64,000 nucleotides of DNA from Candidatus Gastranaerophilales bacterium (GCA_944324345.1 CALUVT010000001.1:186001-250000); one strand, 5' to 3'. Positions 8,019 to 16,890 are shown, counted from the first letter of the stretch. Numbers and translations: made by a program. The notes: generated by a model not told the origin, from the sequence alone.

Positions 8019-8855
8019 TTATTTTGTTTCGGCACTCTCTGCCAGATTTTTCAAAATAGTGTAAGAAGCATCCCAGCCGTTTAGACCGCCTGTAGCTTTA
8101 TATTTTGCTATCTGTTTTGCTCTTTCTTTTTTTAATTTTGCTTGTTCTTTTTCCCATTTTGAAAGTTTTTTGCTGTCTGAATTTCTTTCATCAAGGGTAG
8201 GCTGAATGTATGCCAAAAAGTTTCTGTATTCCTGACAATTGTAGCCAGCCTTTACTTTAGACGGGTAATTGTATGCCAGATAGTCGTATATGTACATTGT
8301 TCTTTTAAAGTTGTTTGGCTGACCTTTTAAAAGATCGAGTGTGCTGCCGGGCATTTTCCCAAGCACTACAATCATTGCAAGAGGGTTATACCCTGCCTGT
8401 ATCATCAAATCCACACCTGTAATATCTGCAGCCATTTGATCTTTTTCTGACATGTTATTTAATGTTAGTTCATTTGCGATTAATGCTGTATTTTCAAGAC
8501 TTGTATCGACAAAACTCCCTGCGATAGCTGATGTTAAGTTTGATACTAATTTTTTCTTAGAAGCATTTGCGTTTATAAGTGCTCCGACTTCTTGAGAAAT
8601 TACAGCTGCAACTTCATTATCATTGCCTGTGTATTGAAGATTATTTTTGCTTACATAAAGTTCATTATTGGCATTGGAAGTACTGTTTCCGACTTCTGTT
8701 TCCGTAACAACAAATGTTGTGTTTGACGGCAGGCTGTTTTTACTCAGAACCTGTTTACCAACAGTCGGAACTCTGTCCACTGCACTCCAGGTTGCTGATA
8801 GTGCAGGAGTCATTAAAGATGCGGCTAAAAATAACGATAAAATTAATTTTTTCAT
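8019..8855 (-). CDS. Secreted M48-like protein lacking the HExxH motif
   Basis: 278 residues with a signal peptide (MKKLILSLFLAASLMTPALSA). The middle follows the layout of M48 family metallopeptidases (BepA/YfgC, LoiP-like): NEVAAVISQEVGALINANA aligns with the usual (E)xAAVLAHELGHVxxxH, and MAADITGVDLMIQAGYNPLAM aligns with the ExxAD..G...AGY.P segment. Both catalytic histidines of HExxH are replaced (S-Q-E-V-G-A). This looks like a pseudo-peptidase kept in the periplasm, possibly as a chaperone or scaffold. RBS AAGGGG. The C-terminal 60 residues are Lys/Ala-rich. Confidence 0.72.
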   Translation of the reverse strand: MKKLILSLFLAASLMTPALSATWSAVDRVPTVGKQVLSKNSLPSNTTFVVTETEVGNSTSNANNELYVSKNNLQYTGNDNEVAAVISQEVGALINANASKKKLVSNLTSAIAGSFVDTSLENTALIANELTLNNMSEKDQMAADITGVDLMIQAGYNPLAMIVVLGKMPGSTLDLLKGQPNNFKRTMYIYDYLAYNYPSKVKAGYNCQEYRNFLAYIQPTLDERNSDSKKLSKWEKEQAKLKKERAKQIAKYKATGGLNGWDASYTILKNLAESAETK

Positions 8856-8879
8856 ACTTTTCCCCTTACTTTTTTACTC

Positions 8880-9569
8880 TTAATCTACAAATCGGTATTT
8901 AATCAGTGCAATTATAGCATGAATACCGTCTTTCCAAGTAATTTTTTTGCCTTCTGCAAACTCTCTTCCATAGTAGGAAATAGGTAGTTCATATAATCTT
9001 GCTCCTCGTTTTAAAACCTTTGCAGTAATTTCGGGTTCAAAATCAAATCTGTTAGACTTAATCTCAATTCCCTTAATAAACTCTGCTTTAAAAGCTTTAT
9101 AACAAGTTTCCATATCTGTCAATGTTGAGCCATATAATATGTTGGTCAACAGTGACAAGAACTTGTTCCCCAATAAATGGTGGAACATGAATGATCTTGA
9201 AGGCTTACTTCCGGTTAATCTCGAGCCGTAGCAAACATCAGCCTTACCATCTATTATGAGTTTAATTAAAGGCTCATAATCAACCGGATCATATTCCAAA
9301 TCCGCGTCTTGAATTATAATTATATCCCCTGTAGCCTCTTTGAACCCTGTTCTCAGTGCTGCTCCTTTGCCCTGATTGTGTTCGTGGTATAAGACTTTAT
9401 ATGGATATTGAGCGTACAAATCTCTTGTTCCGTCGGTTGAGTAGTCGTCAATAATTATTATTTCTTTCTCAAGACCACAAAAATTTGCATCTTCAACCTT
9501 TTTTAATATTTTATCAAGAGTTGCAACCTCGTTATACACCGGAATGAGTATTGTGACTTTATTCATCAT
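8880..9569 (-). CDS. Family 2 glycosyltransferase (DPM1-like)
   Basis: 229 residues, a GT-A fold inverting transferase. It shows VTILIPVYNEVATL at the N-terminus, the nucleotide-binding IIDDYSTDGT, and the DxD-type region IQDADLEYDP. The later segment GSRLTGSKPSR...DMETCYKAF with FDFEPEIT is typical of polyprenyl-phosphate mannose/glucose synthase-like members. No transmembrane helices are present, so it is a soluble or peripheral member. The acceptor is not determined. It lies 24 bp upstream of the M48-like gene. Confidence 0.88.
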   Translation of the reverse strand: MMNKVTILIPVYNEVATLDKILKKVEDANFCGLEKEIIIIDDYSTDGTRDLYAQYPYKVLYHEHNQGKGAALRTGFKEATGDIIIIQDADLEYDPVDYEPLIKLIIDGKADVCYGSRLTGSKPSRSFMFHHLLGNKFLSLLTNILYGSTLTDMETCYKAFKAEFIKGIEIKSNRFDFEPEITAKVLKRGARLYELPISYYGREFAEGKKITWKDGIHAIIALIKYRFVD

Positions 9570-9588
9570 TAACCTTCTGTAAAAACAT

Positions 9589-9617
9589 TTGTAATATTCT
9601 TAAAAATATTGTACAAT
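9589..9617 (+). promoter_or_regulatory. Sigma-70-type promoter for the HD-GYP operon
   Basis: TTGTAA (9589-9594), a 17-nt spacer and TACAAT (9612-9617) form a plausible housekeeping promoter 48 bp before the ATG at 9665. It would drive the run of plus-strand signalling genes that follows. Confidence 0.5.
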
Positions 9618-9664
9618 AAAAACATAGAGTTGTAAATTGTTATAAAAGTTAATGGATTAAGAAA

Positions 9665-11380
9665 ATGATTGAGTGCGGTAAAGAAATTTTAAGGAAAGGT
9701 TTATCTCTTTTAGAAGACAAAAATTACGATGAGGCTTTAAAAGTTTTTACGGAAGCCAAGAATTTATACAGTGAACAAAAATCTGATGTTGGTATTTCAA
9801 TAGCATTGAGCTTTTTGGGGATGACGGAATATCTCCTTAACAAGTCTAATTATAACGAAGCTTTAAAAATGCTTGCGGATGCTGATTATATGGCTCAATA
9901 TTCAAAAAATGCTACAGCCAAGCTTATTAACGAATTTGCCAGAGGCGATGTTTATTTTGGAGAAGGACTTAATGATGTAGCATTAATGCATTTTAATAAT
10001 GCAAAAAATATTTCAATAAGAAACGGTGATGAATTATCTGTTATGGGTTATGTATTGACCAGAATAAAGCAGATAAAAAGCGGCCTTGATTTTTCAACCC
10101 CTATAAAAAGTGATCCGCTTGTTTCTCTGGTAAAAATAGGACGTTCAATTTCTGCTGTTACTGATATTGATGTTTTACTGAGGGTTATAGCTGAAGAAAC
10201 GCGTATTGCCATTCAGGCTGACAGGTGTACGGTTTTTTTACTTGATAAAGAGAAGAATGAACTTTGGAGTAAGGTAGCTCTGGGGATGGACAGTAAAGAA
10301 ATCAGATTCCCTGCGGATAAAGGTCTTGCGGGTTATGTGGTTAAAACAGGTGAGCCTCTTAATATTCCGGATGCATATAATGATCCGAGATTTAATCCGG
10401 ATGTTGATAAGGAAACCGGATACAAAACTGAAACCATATTGTGTCTTCCTATAAAAAATAACAACAAGGAGATTATAGGGGCATTCCAGGTTCTTAATAA
10501 AAAAGGCGGTGTATTTACTAAAGTCGATGAGGATTTACTTGTCGCAATCGGTGGAAGTGCTTCTATTGCTTTGGAAAATGCTCAGCTATTTGAACAGCAA
10601 AAAGAACTTTACAAGGAACAAAAAGAACTTTTCGAAAGTTTTATAAATACTCTGGCAGCATCAATAGATGCTCGTGACAAAATCACAGCAGGGCATTCAA
10701 GCAGAGTTAAGCTATATTCAATGCTTCTGGTAGATGAACTTGGATGTGATGACAAGTTCAAAGAGCTTGTTGAACGTGCCGCAATACTTCACGATATAGG
10801 AAAAATCGGGATAAGAGACACTGTTTTGCAAAAAGAAGGTAAACTTACCCCCGAAGAATATAAACACATACAAGAACATGTTCAGATAACTCATAACATT
10901 TTAGAAAAAATCTATATGTCAGATGATTTTAAAATGATAACTGAAATCGCCTGTTCACACCACGAAAAATATGATGGAACAGGATATTACAGACATTTGA
11001 AAGGAGAAGAAATTCCATATGGCGGAAGGATTCTCGCTGTTGCGGATGTCTTTGATGCGATAACGTCTCGCAGACACTACCGTGATAAGATGCCGATACA
11101 AAATGTTATAGATATTCTTCTTGAAGGTAAAAATAAACACTTTGACGGTAATTTGGTCGATGTCTTTTTGAAGATACCTGCGGATAAAATAATTAAAGTA
11201 TTTTTAACGGAAAATCATCACTGTTTCAAAGAAGAGGATAAAGAAACTCTAAGCCATTATAATCTTAAAGATATTCACGACTTTATAGTGAACGAAAATG
11301 TTAATGATAACCAAAAACATATTGCAGAATTATTTAATTTCTATTATTCTGGGAATGTAACAGACAGTGAGGGTACCTAA
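9665..11380 (+). CDS. TPR-GAF-HD-GYP signalling protein (c-di-GMP phosphodiesterase-like)
   Basis: 571 residues. The N-terminal 130 residues form TPR-like helical repeats (KNYDEALKVFTEA, SNYNEALKMLADA). A GAF domain follows (about 170-310, with ADRCTVFLLDKE and GLAGYVVKTGEPLNIPDAY), then an HD-GYP domain (about 330-500). The HD metal site is present (HDIGKIG), as is HHEKYDG; the family GYP reads GYY here. HD-GYP enzymes degrade cyclic di-GMP, so this one could be active, though the GYP change may alter partner binding. No membrane segment. It is first in a run with a TPR protein and two response regulators. Confidence 0.88.
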   Translation: MIECGKEILRKGLSLLEDKNYDEALKVFTEAKNLYSEQKSDVGISIALSFLGMTEYLLNKSNYNEALKMLADADYMAQYSKNATAKLINEFARGDVYFGEGLNDVALMHFNNAKNISIRNGDELSVMGYVLTRIKQIKSGLDFSTPIKSDPLVSLVKIGRSISAVTDIDVLLRVIAEETRIAIQADRCTVFLLDKEKNELWSKVALGMDSKEIRFPADKGLAGYVVKTGEPLNIPDAYNDPRFNPDVDKETGYKTETILCLPIKNNNKEIIGAFQVLNKKGGVFTKVDEDLLVAIGGSASIALENAQLFEQQKELYKEQKELFESFINTLAASIDARDKITAGHSSRVKLYSMLLVDELGCDDKFKELVERAAILHDIGKIGIRDTVLQKEGKLTPEEYKHIQEHVQITHNILEKIYMSDDFKMITEIACSHHEKYDGTGYYRHLKGEEIPYGGRILAVADVFDAITSRRHYRDKMPIQNVIDILLEGKNKHFDGNLVDVFLKIPADKIIKVFLTENHHCFKEEDKETLSHYNLKDIHDFIVNENVNDNQKHIAELFNFYYSGNVTDSEGT

Positions 11381-11387
11381 TTAATTG

Positions 11388-12920
11388 ATGCGTAAGTTTT
11401 TATTAGTTTCAATAATGACAATGTTTGCTGTTTCACCTGCCTTATCAAGCGGGTTTGACAGTATAAAACCTGCGAATCCTTTTGAGGAAAACTCTGCACC
11501 CGTTAATACTATTGCATTGCCTGTTAAGAAAGCTACTTTGACACATAATAGTGTTCATAATCAGTATGTTATAGCATTTGATCGTTTTATGCAGAGTAAT
11601 GTAAAGTCTGCATATAAAAATTTTAAAGTGCTAATAGAAACGATGGAACCGAATGATTACGGCTATATGCAGATGGCTGAAAAAATGGCTGATATAGGCT
11701 TTTTTAATCTTTCGGAAATGGCCGCATCCAAAATAGATGACAAAATACTTTCAGACTTTTTAATAGACGACATAAAAACATACTACTATCCGTCTAAAAA
11801 ACTCAAACCAGATGATGAAATGTATTTGGGAGAGGTTTTTTCAAACATCATTTATAATGACCAAAGTCGTGAAGCGACATCAGAGCTTATAAAAAATACA
11901 ACTCTTCTTTCAGAATCTGATTACGCAAATTATGTAGTTGCACTCGGGTATTTGAAGTCAAACAATATAGCAAATGCGGATATGTATATTGACGAAGCTA
12001 TAAAGAAAAATCCGCAAAATATAAATTACAAAAAGTTGAAGGCAGAAATTTTATCCCAAAGTAAGAAGCCTAAAAATGCTTTGAAAATGGTTGCTTACTT
12101 AAAATCCCAAAAATTCTATACGACAGATTTTATAAATAAAGCAAATTCACTTGAACAGTACGTATTATATAAATCGGAAAAAGACTATGCCGAAAAAATG
12201 TACCATTTGGGGTATTACTATTACTATGAAGGAGAACTTTCAAAATCTGTCAGATCTCTTCAAGGGGCACTTACATCCAAGAAAAAACATAACAAACTTG
12301 TATACGCAATTATGTCTCGTGTATATCTTGATATGCAGGATTTTGAAAAGGCACAGGATAGTGCTCTGAAAGCATTAAAAATAGATGGAAATAATTCTAC
12401 CGCATTAATAGTTTTAGGAGATTTGAGCTATAGAAATCGGGATTATAAAGAGGCTTTAAAATATTATAAAGATGCAGAGTCTAACGACAAAAATTCTTGG
12501 GTTTGTCCTGTAAAAATCGCACAAACGTATGAACAGCTGGGCAAACAAAAAAAAGCAATGGAAATATATGAAAGAGTTTTGAAGACATTTTCAGATTCAT
12601 ATGTAGCATACTACAAGGTTGCACTAAAGGATAAGTCAAAAGAACTTGCATATTTGAAAAAAGCAATAGCCATAAACATGAATTATAAAGATGCTTGGAT
12701 AGATTTGGGTCGTATTGCGATAGAAAATCACAATTTCGTCAGTGCAAACAAGTATCTTGGTATTGCCAATTATATTGACGAAAATGATTTTAGATATTAT
12801 TATTATCAAGGGTTGATTGCAAAAAATCAGGGGATGAAACAGGATGCCATGCAGTATTTTAAAAAATCCCTTAAACTCAATCCTGAATATCAGCCGGCAA
12901 AAGAGGAACTAAGCTTATGA
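11388..12920 (+). CDS. Secreted TPR-repeat protein
   Basis: 510 residues from the ATG at 11388; a TTG immediately before it is an alternative. A signal peptide (MRKFLLVSIMTMFAVSPALSS) sends it to the periplasm or envelope. The C-terminal half (about 260-510) holds at least six TPR units, for example LVYAIMSRVYLDMQDFEKAQ and ALKYYKDAESNDKN. TPR proteins act as protein-binding scaffolds; the partner is unknown. It starts 8 bp after the HD-GYP gene and overlaps the next response regulator by 4 bp, so the three are translationally linked. Confidence 0.82.
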   Translation: MRKFLLVSIMTMFAVSPALSSGFDSIKPANPFEENSAPVNTIALPVKKATLTHNSVHNQYVIAFDRFMQSNVKSAYKNFKVLIETMEPNDYGYMQMAEKMADIGFFNLSEMAASKIDDKILSDFLIDDIKTYYYPSKKLKPDDEMYLGEVFSNIIYNDQSREATSELIKNTTLLSESDYANYVVALGYLKSNNIANADMYIDEAIKKNPQNINYKKLKAEILSQSKKPKNALKMVAYLKSQKFYTTDFINKANSLEQYVLYKSEKDYAEKMYHLGYYYYYEGELSKSVRSLQGALTSKKKHNKLVYAIMSRVYLDMQDFEKAQDSALKALKIDGNNSTALIVLGDLSYRNRDYKEALKYYKDAESNDKNSWVCPVKIAQTYEQLGKQKKAMEIYERVLKTFSDSYVAYYKVALKDKSKELAYLKKAIAINMNYKDAWIDLGRIAIENHNFVSANKYLGIANYIDENDFRYYYYQGLIAKNQGMKQDAMQYFKKSLKLNPEYQPAKEELSL

Positions 12921-13564
12921 AGAAAAATATATTGATAGTAGAAGATCATGAACTTACAAGGTTTGGACTCAAAACGACATTTGAAAATGTCGATTATGTT
13001 GAGAATATTTTTGAAGCTGATTCCGCTGAAGCTGCGATAGATATTTTTAACAAAAACAACATTGATATCATAATTATGGACTTGGGTCTTCCAAATATGA
13101 ACGGTATAGAAGCGACAAAACAGATTCGTTCATCAAATAAAGATGTAAAAATTGTTATACTTACGTCTCATAATGATGAAAAAGAAGTATTGAACAGCTT
13201 AAAAGCCGGTGCTAATGCTTATTGTTCAAAGGAAATTAATCCTCAAAGACTTGTTCAGGTTGTTCAATCAGTTGCAGATGGTGCTGCCTGGTTTGACCCC
13301 AGTATTGCACACATTGTTTTAAAGGCGAGTGCAAATTCTCCATCTTATGATACGGAAAGTAACAGAAAAAATTATGATCTTACCTCACGTGAGGCTCAGA
13401 TATTGAAACTTATGACAGAAGGTTACAGCAATATGGAAATTGCACAAATACTTGTTATAAGCATAAATACAACTAAAGCCCATGTCGCAAATATATTACA
13501 AAAGTTAGAAGTTGATGATAGACTTCAAGCAGCTCTTAAAGCTCTTAAAAATAAAATAGTCTGA
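12917..13564 (+). CDS. Response regulator, REC plus LuxR-type HTH (NarL/FixJ family)
   Basis: 215 residues. The receiver domain has the acidic pair ED (residues 9-10), the phospho-acceptor D55 (IIIMDLGLPN), the switch Thr (VILTS) and a Lys in YCSKEI. The C-terminal LuxR helix-turn-helix is clear (LTSREAQILKLMTEGYSNME, then INTTKAHVANILQKL). It is probably a phosphorylation-dependent transcription factor. No histidine kinase lies nearby. The start ATG overlaps the upstream stop (ATGA). Confidence 0.92.
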   Translation: MKKNILIVEDHELTRFGLKTTFENVDYVENIFEADSAEAAIDIFNKNNIDIIIMDLGLPNMNGIEATKQIRSSNKDVKIVILTSHNDEKEVLNSLKAGANAYCSKEINPQRLVQVVQSVADGAAWFDPSIAHIVLKASANSPSYDTESNRKNYDLTSREAQILKLMTEGYSNMEIAQILVISINTTKAHVANILQKLEVDDRLQAALKALKNKIV

Positions 13565-13586
13565 TTAACTAAAAAGGATAAAATAA

Positions 13587-14198
13587 ATGTCTGAATTGAC
13601 AAAAGTTTTATTGGTTGATGACAATTCTAAATATTTAAAAGATGCCCTTCCTTTTTACGGATATGAGGTTGTAACAGCTTCTGACGGCTTGCAGGCGTTG
13701 AAGTTGCTTTCAAAAAATAACAAATTTGACATTGTTCTTCTTGATGTTATGATGCCTAATATGGACGGATGGGAAACTTTAAAAGTAATTCGTTCGTCTG
13801 AAAATACAAAAGATCTTCCTGTTATAATGCTAACAGCCGTAAATGAAGATCAAAAAATGGTTTCCGGTTTAAAGATCGGAGCAGATGATTACATTGTCAA
13901 ACCCTTTATTTTACCCAACCTTTTGGCTAGAATGGAAGCTGTTTTAAGACGTTCCCAAAGATTTGTAAAACCCGTTGAAGCCTCTACAACAAACGTATCT
14001 GTCGACGTTTTAACATCAAAAGAAAAAGAAGTGTTACAAATGATATCAAAAGGGGCAAGTAATAAACAGATAGCAGATAAGATGTTTGTAAAAGAGGTTA
14101 CGATAAAGACTCATTTGAACAGTATTTTTAAAAAATTAAAGGTAGCAAACAGAACTCAGGCGGTTCTTGTTGCTATGCAGACAGATTTAGTAAAGTAA
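13587..14198 (+). CDS. Response regulator, REC plus LuxR-type HTH
   Basis: 203 residues. The receiver domain shows DD (11-12), phospho-acceptor D53 (IVLLDVMMPNMDG), the switch Thr (IMLTA) and the conserved Lys (YIVKPF), so it looks fully phosphorylatable. The receiver is OmpR-like in sequence, but the output is a LuxR-type helix-turn-helix (LTSKEKEVLQMISKGASNKQ, VTIKTHLNSIFKKL). It lies 22 bp after the other regulator. A cognate kinase is not in the window. Confidence 0.92.
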   Translation: MSELTKVLLVDDNSKYLKDALPFYGYEVVTASDGLQALKLLSKNNKFDIVLLDVMMPNMDGWETLKVIRSSENTKDLPVIMLTAVNEDQKMVSGLKIGADDYIVKPFILPNLLARMEAVLRRSQRFVKPVEASTTNVSVDVLTSKEKEVLQMISKGASNKQIADKMFVKEVTIKTHLNSIFKKLKVANRTQAVLVAMQTDLVK

Positions 14199-14225
14199 TA
14201 GAAATATAAGGAGAACTAATAAATC

Positions 14226-14759
14226 ATGATAGATTATACTAAGGAAGAATTAATTGAATTATTGAGAAAAAACCCCGAAAAATTTAATGAATGGAAAGCA
14301 GAACAGGATGAGGTTGATCTTTCAGAAGTTGATTTTTCCGGTGTTAATCTTTCAGAAATAGATTTTTCAGACGCTGATTTGAATTCAAGTTCTTTTGCTG
14401 ATTGTAATTTGTCACTTGTAAATTTTACAAATACAGATTTGACATCGGTAGATTTTACCCGTGCAAGAGTATTGGAATGTGATTTTACTGATTCTCTTTT
14501 AACAGGTGCAGATTGCAGTTATGCATCTATGACTTATTGTAATTTTTCTGATTCTGATATGGCAGGATGTATATTATCTGAGACTGATTTAAGTAATTCA
14601 GATCTTTCAGCCAGTAAAAATTTAAACTCAAGCAGATTTGATGATGATACTGTTTGGCCTGATGATGATATGCTTCCGGAAGACTTTGACGGAACAGGCC
14701 ATAAAGATTTGTCAGCTCTGCAAGATGATGAAGACGATATGGTTTCTTCTGATTGGTAA
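14226..14759 (+). CDS. Pentapeptide-repeat protein with acidic C-terminus
   Basis: 177 residues. Residues about 30-135 are pentapeptide repeats, A(D/N)Lxx-like with Phe/Leu at the centre (VDFSG VNLSE IDFSD ADLNS ... VNFTN TDLTS VDFTR), which fold into a right-handed square beta-helix. Unusually many repeats carry Asp and Ser, making the helix acidic. The last 45 residues are Asp-rich and probably disordered. Such acidic helices can mimic DNA (as in MfpA/Qnr), but that is only a possibility here. RBS AAGGAG; 27 bp after the response regulator. Confidence 0.82.
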   Translation: MIDYTKEELIELLRKNPEKFNEWKAEQDEVDLSEVDFSGVNLSEIDFSDADLNSSSFADCNLSLVNFTNTDLTSVDFTRARVLECDFTDSLLTGADCSYASMTYCNFSDSDMAGCILSETDLSNSDLSASKNLNSSRFDDDTVWPDDDMLPEDFDGTGHKDLSALQDDEDDMVSSDW

Positions 14760-15130
14760 ACAATTTTGTTGTATAATAATTCATTTTACTCAAAGGTGGT
14801 ACAATTTGACTGGCAATTGAGGTGTTGCCCGTGTTGGTTCTCTTCATTCTAAAAAAGCCATTATGTTGAAATGTTAAACCTTTACCAAAAGGGAATAATG
14901 ACACCAGAACTTTTGTACATTGTCAAATCCTTCAAGTACTGATGTGTATTTAGGCTATGGTTATACGGGTATGCTTTGATGAACAAAAATCCCGATGGTG
15001 ATGGAGATTACTGGCATGATTTTTTGAAATTATAACAGTTATCGTATAGTGTTAAATTTTATCTGAAATCTTGACTAGCTTATTTCAGCACGTACAATAA
15101 TCTTGTATATAACCGAAGGGAGTATAGAAA
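14760..15130 (+). other. 371-bp intergenic region with promoter-like element, hairpins and coding-like remnants
   Basis: No intact gene. TATAAT at 14772-14777 could start transcription near 14784. Local stems include GGCAA/TTGCC (14812-14816 with 14825-14829), CCTTT/AAAGG, CATTAT/ATAATG and ATTTGAC/GTCAAAT pairings that nest, as in a structured RNA. Separately, short open frames in shifting registers resemble a decayed gene: one reads GYGYTGML then stops, and a frame one base away continues MNKNPDGDGDYWHDF to a stop near 15035. Whether this is a small RNA, a pseudogene or both cannot be settled by eye. Confidence 0.5.
15063..15098 (+). promoter_or_regulatory. Promoter with overlapping inverted repeat for the NifU-like/GGGtGRT operon
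   Basis: TTGACT (15071-15076), a 16-nt spacer and TACAAT (15093-15098) make a good promoter 33 bp before the ATG. The perfect inverted repeat CTGAAAT (15063-15069) / ATTTCAG (15082-15088) straddles the -35 box, so it may be an operator for a repressor. Confidence 0.58.
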
Positions 15131-15835
15131 ATGTTGGATCGTATACAACTTACACACGAAGTAGAAGAAATGTGCTGCGTAAAACGCGGTGTAAAAGGTG
15201 AACCTGCTCCAATCCCTCAAGAAGGTGAATGGACAAAGGTTAAAAAAATCGAAGAAGTTTCTGGTTTGACTCACGGCTGTGGATGCTGTGCACCTCAACA
15301 AGGAACTTGTAAATTAACTCTTAATGTTAAAAACGGTATCATTCAAGAAGCTTTGGTTGAAACTCTTGGATGTTCAGGTATGACTCACTCAGCTGCTATG
15401 GCTGCTGAAATTTTACCGGGAAAAACAATTTTGGAAGCATTAAATACTGACCTTGTATGTGACGCTATTAACGTTGCTATGAGAGAATTGTTCTTGCAAA
15501 TAGTTTATGGTAGAACTCAGACAGCTTTCTCTGAAGGTGGTTTACCTGTTGGTGCAGGACTTGAAGATTTAGGTAAAGGTCTTCGTTCTCAAGTAGGTAC
15601 AATCTTCTCAACTAAACAAAAAGGTCCAAGATATTTGGAAGTTGCTGAAGGATACGTTCTTGAATTAGGTTTGGACAAAAATGACGAAATTATCGGTTAC
15701 AAATTTGTTCACCTTGGAAAATTCATGGATGCAGTTAAAAAAGGTGTTGATCCAAAAGAAGCTTTGGAAAAATTCACCGGTACTTACGGAAGATTTGCTG
15801 AAGCTGTTAAGAAAATTGACCCTAGAGTTGAGTAA
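15131..15835 (+). CDS. NifU-like iron-sulfur cluster assembly scaffold protein
   Basis: 234 residues with a NifU-N-like region. Clustered cysteines occur at GCGCCAPQQGTC (about residues 48-59) and LGCSGMTH (about 83-90), the latter in the C-G/S-x-M/T-x-S context of NifU/IscU scaffolds, followed by EILPGKTILEALN as in the family (IKGKTLEEA). The remaining 100 residues are specific to this subfamily. RBS GAAGGGAG. It is followed 50 bp later by a GGGtGRT-family gene, a pairing I know from other anaerobes. Strongly biased codons suggest high expression. Confidence 0.8.
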   Translation: MLDRIQLTHEVEEMCCVKRGVKGEPAPIPQEGEWTKVKKIEEVSGLTHGCGCCAPQQGTCKLTLNVKNGIIQEALVETLGCSGMTHSAAMAAEILPGKTILEALNTDLVCDAINVAMRELFLQIVYGRTQTAFSEGGLPVGAGLEDLGKGLRSQVGTIFSTKQKGPRYLEVAEGYVLELGLDKNDEIIGYKFVHLGKFMDAVKKGVDPKEALEKFTGTYGRFAEAVKKIDPRVE

Positions 15836-15885
15836 TTGACAGCAGGTTTAGTAATTAAGAAAATTAAGATTAAGAGGAAAATAAA

Positions 15886-16890
15886 ATGACAGTAAAATTT
15901 GAAGGACAAGACAGACGTCAAGCAAAATTGAACAAAGTTTTACCTGAATATGGCTTCAAATCTTTAGAAGAGGCTCGTGAACTTTGTTTATCAAAGGGCA
16001 TTGATGTTGATGCAATTGTTAAAGGAATTCAGCCTATTGCATTTGAAAATGCTGTATGGGCATATACTTTAGGTGCTGCTATTGCACTTAAGAAAGAAGC
16101 TAAAGATGCTGCAGAAGCAGCAAGTCTTATTGGAGAAGGCTTACAAGCATTTTGTGTTCCGGGTTCTGTTGGTGACACTAGAAAAGTAGGTTTGGGACAC
16201 GGTAACTTAGCTGCAATGCTTTTAAGAGAAGAAACTCAATGTTTCTGTTTCTTAGCAGGCCACGAATCATTTGCGGCAGCTGAAGGTGCTATAGGTATCG
16301 CAAGAAATGCTAACAAAGTCAGAAAAAATCCTTTAAGAGTTATCTTGAATGGTTTAGGTAAAGACGCTGCTTACGTAATCTCAAGAATAAACGGTTTTAC
16401 ATCAGTTGAAACTAAATATGATTACAAAACAGGTGAATTGAAAATTGTTAAAGAACAACCATTCTCAGATGGCGAAAGAGCAAAAGTAAAATGCTACGGT
16501 GCTGATGATGTATCTGAAGGTGTTGCAATCATGATTCATGAAGGCGTTGATGTATCAATTACCGGTAACTCAACTAACCCAACTCGTTTCCAACACCCTG
16601 TAGCTGGTACTTACAAAAAATGGTGCTGGGAAAACGGTAGAAAATACTTCTCAGTAGCATCAGGCGGTGGTACAGGTAGAACTCTTCACCCTGATAACGT
16701 TGCAGCAGGCCCTGCATCTTACGGTATGACAGATACTATGGGTAGAATGCACGGTGATGCTCAGTTTGCAGGTTCATCTTCTGTTCCTGCTCACGTTGAA
16801 ATGATGGGTATTATCGGTATGGGTAACAACCCGATGGTAGGTGCTACAGTTGCTGTTGCAGTTGCTGTTGCAGGTGCTTTAAACAAATAA
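15886..16890 (+). CDS. GGGtGRT family protein (function unknown)
   Basis: 334 residues. The family-naming motif is present (SGGGTGRTLHPDN, about residues 257-269), with GHGNLAAMLLREE, FCFLAGHESFAAAEGA and a Gly/Ala/Val-rich C-terminus. No signal peptide. The family is conserved in anaerobic bacteria, usually beside a NifU-like scaffold as here, but has no established activity to my knowledge. RBS AAGAGGAAA. A strong terminator follows. The link to Fe-S metabolism is inferred from the neighbour. Confidence 0.87.
   Translation: MTVKFEGQDRRQAKLNKVLPEYGFKSLEEARELCLSKGIDVDAIVKGIQPIAFENAVWAYTLGAAIALKKEAKDAAEAASLIGEGLQAFCVPGSVGDTRKVGLGHGNLAAMLLREETQCFCFLAGHESFAAAEGAIGIARNANKVRKNPLRVILNGLGKDAAYVISRINGFTSVETKYDYKTGELKIVKEQPFSDGERAKVKCYGADDVSEGVAIMIHEGVDVSITGNSTNPTRFQHPVAGTYKKWCWENGRKYFSVASGGGTGRTLHPDNVAAGPASYGMTDTMGRMHGDAQFAGSSSVPAHVEMMGIIGMGNNPMVGATVAVAVAVAGALNK

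Noticed and set aside
14784-14935. 6S RNA, SRP RNA, tmRNA or RNase P RNA in the cryptic region
   Set aside because: I could not find the conserved sequence marks of any of these; only generic stems are visible.
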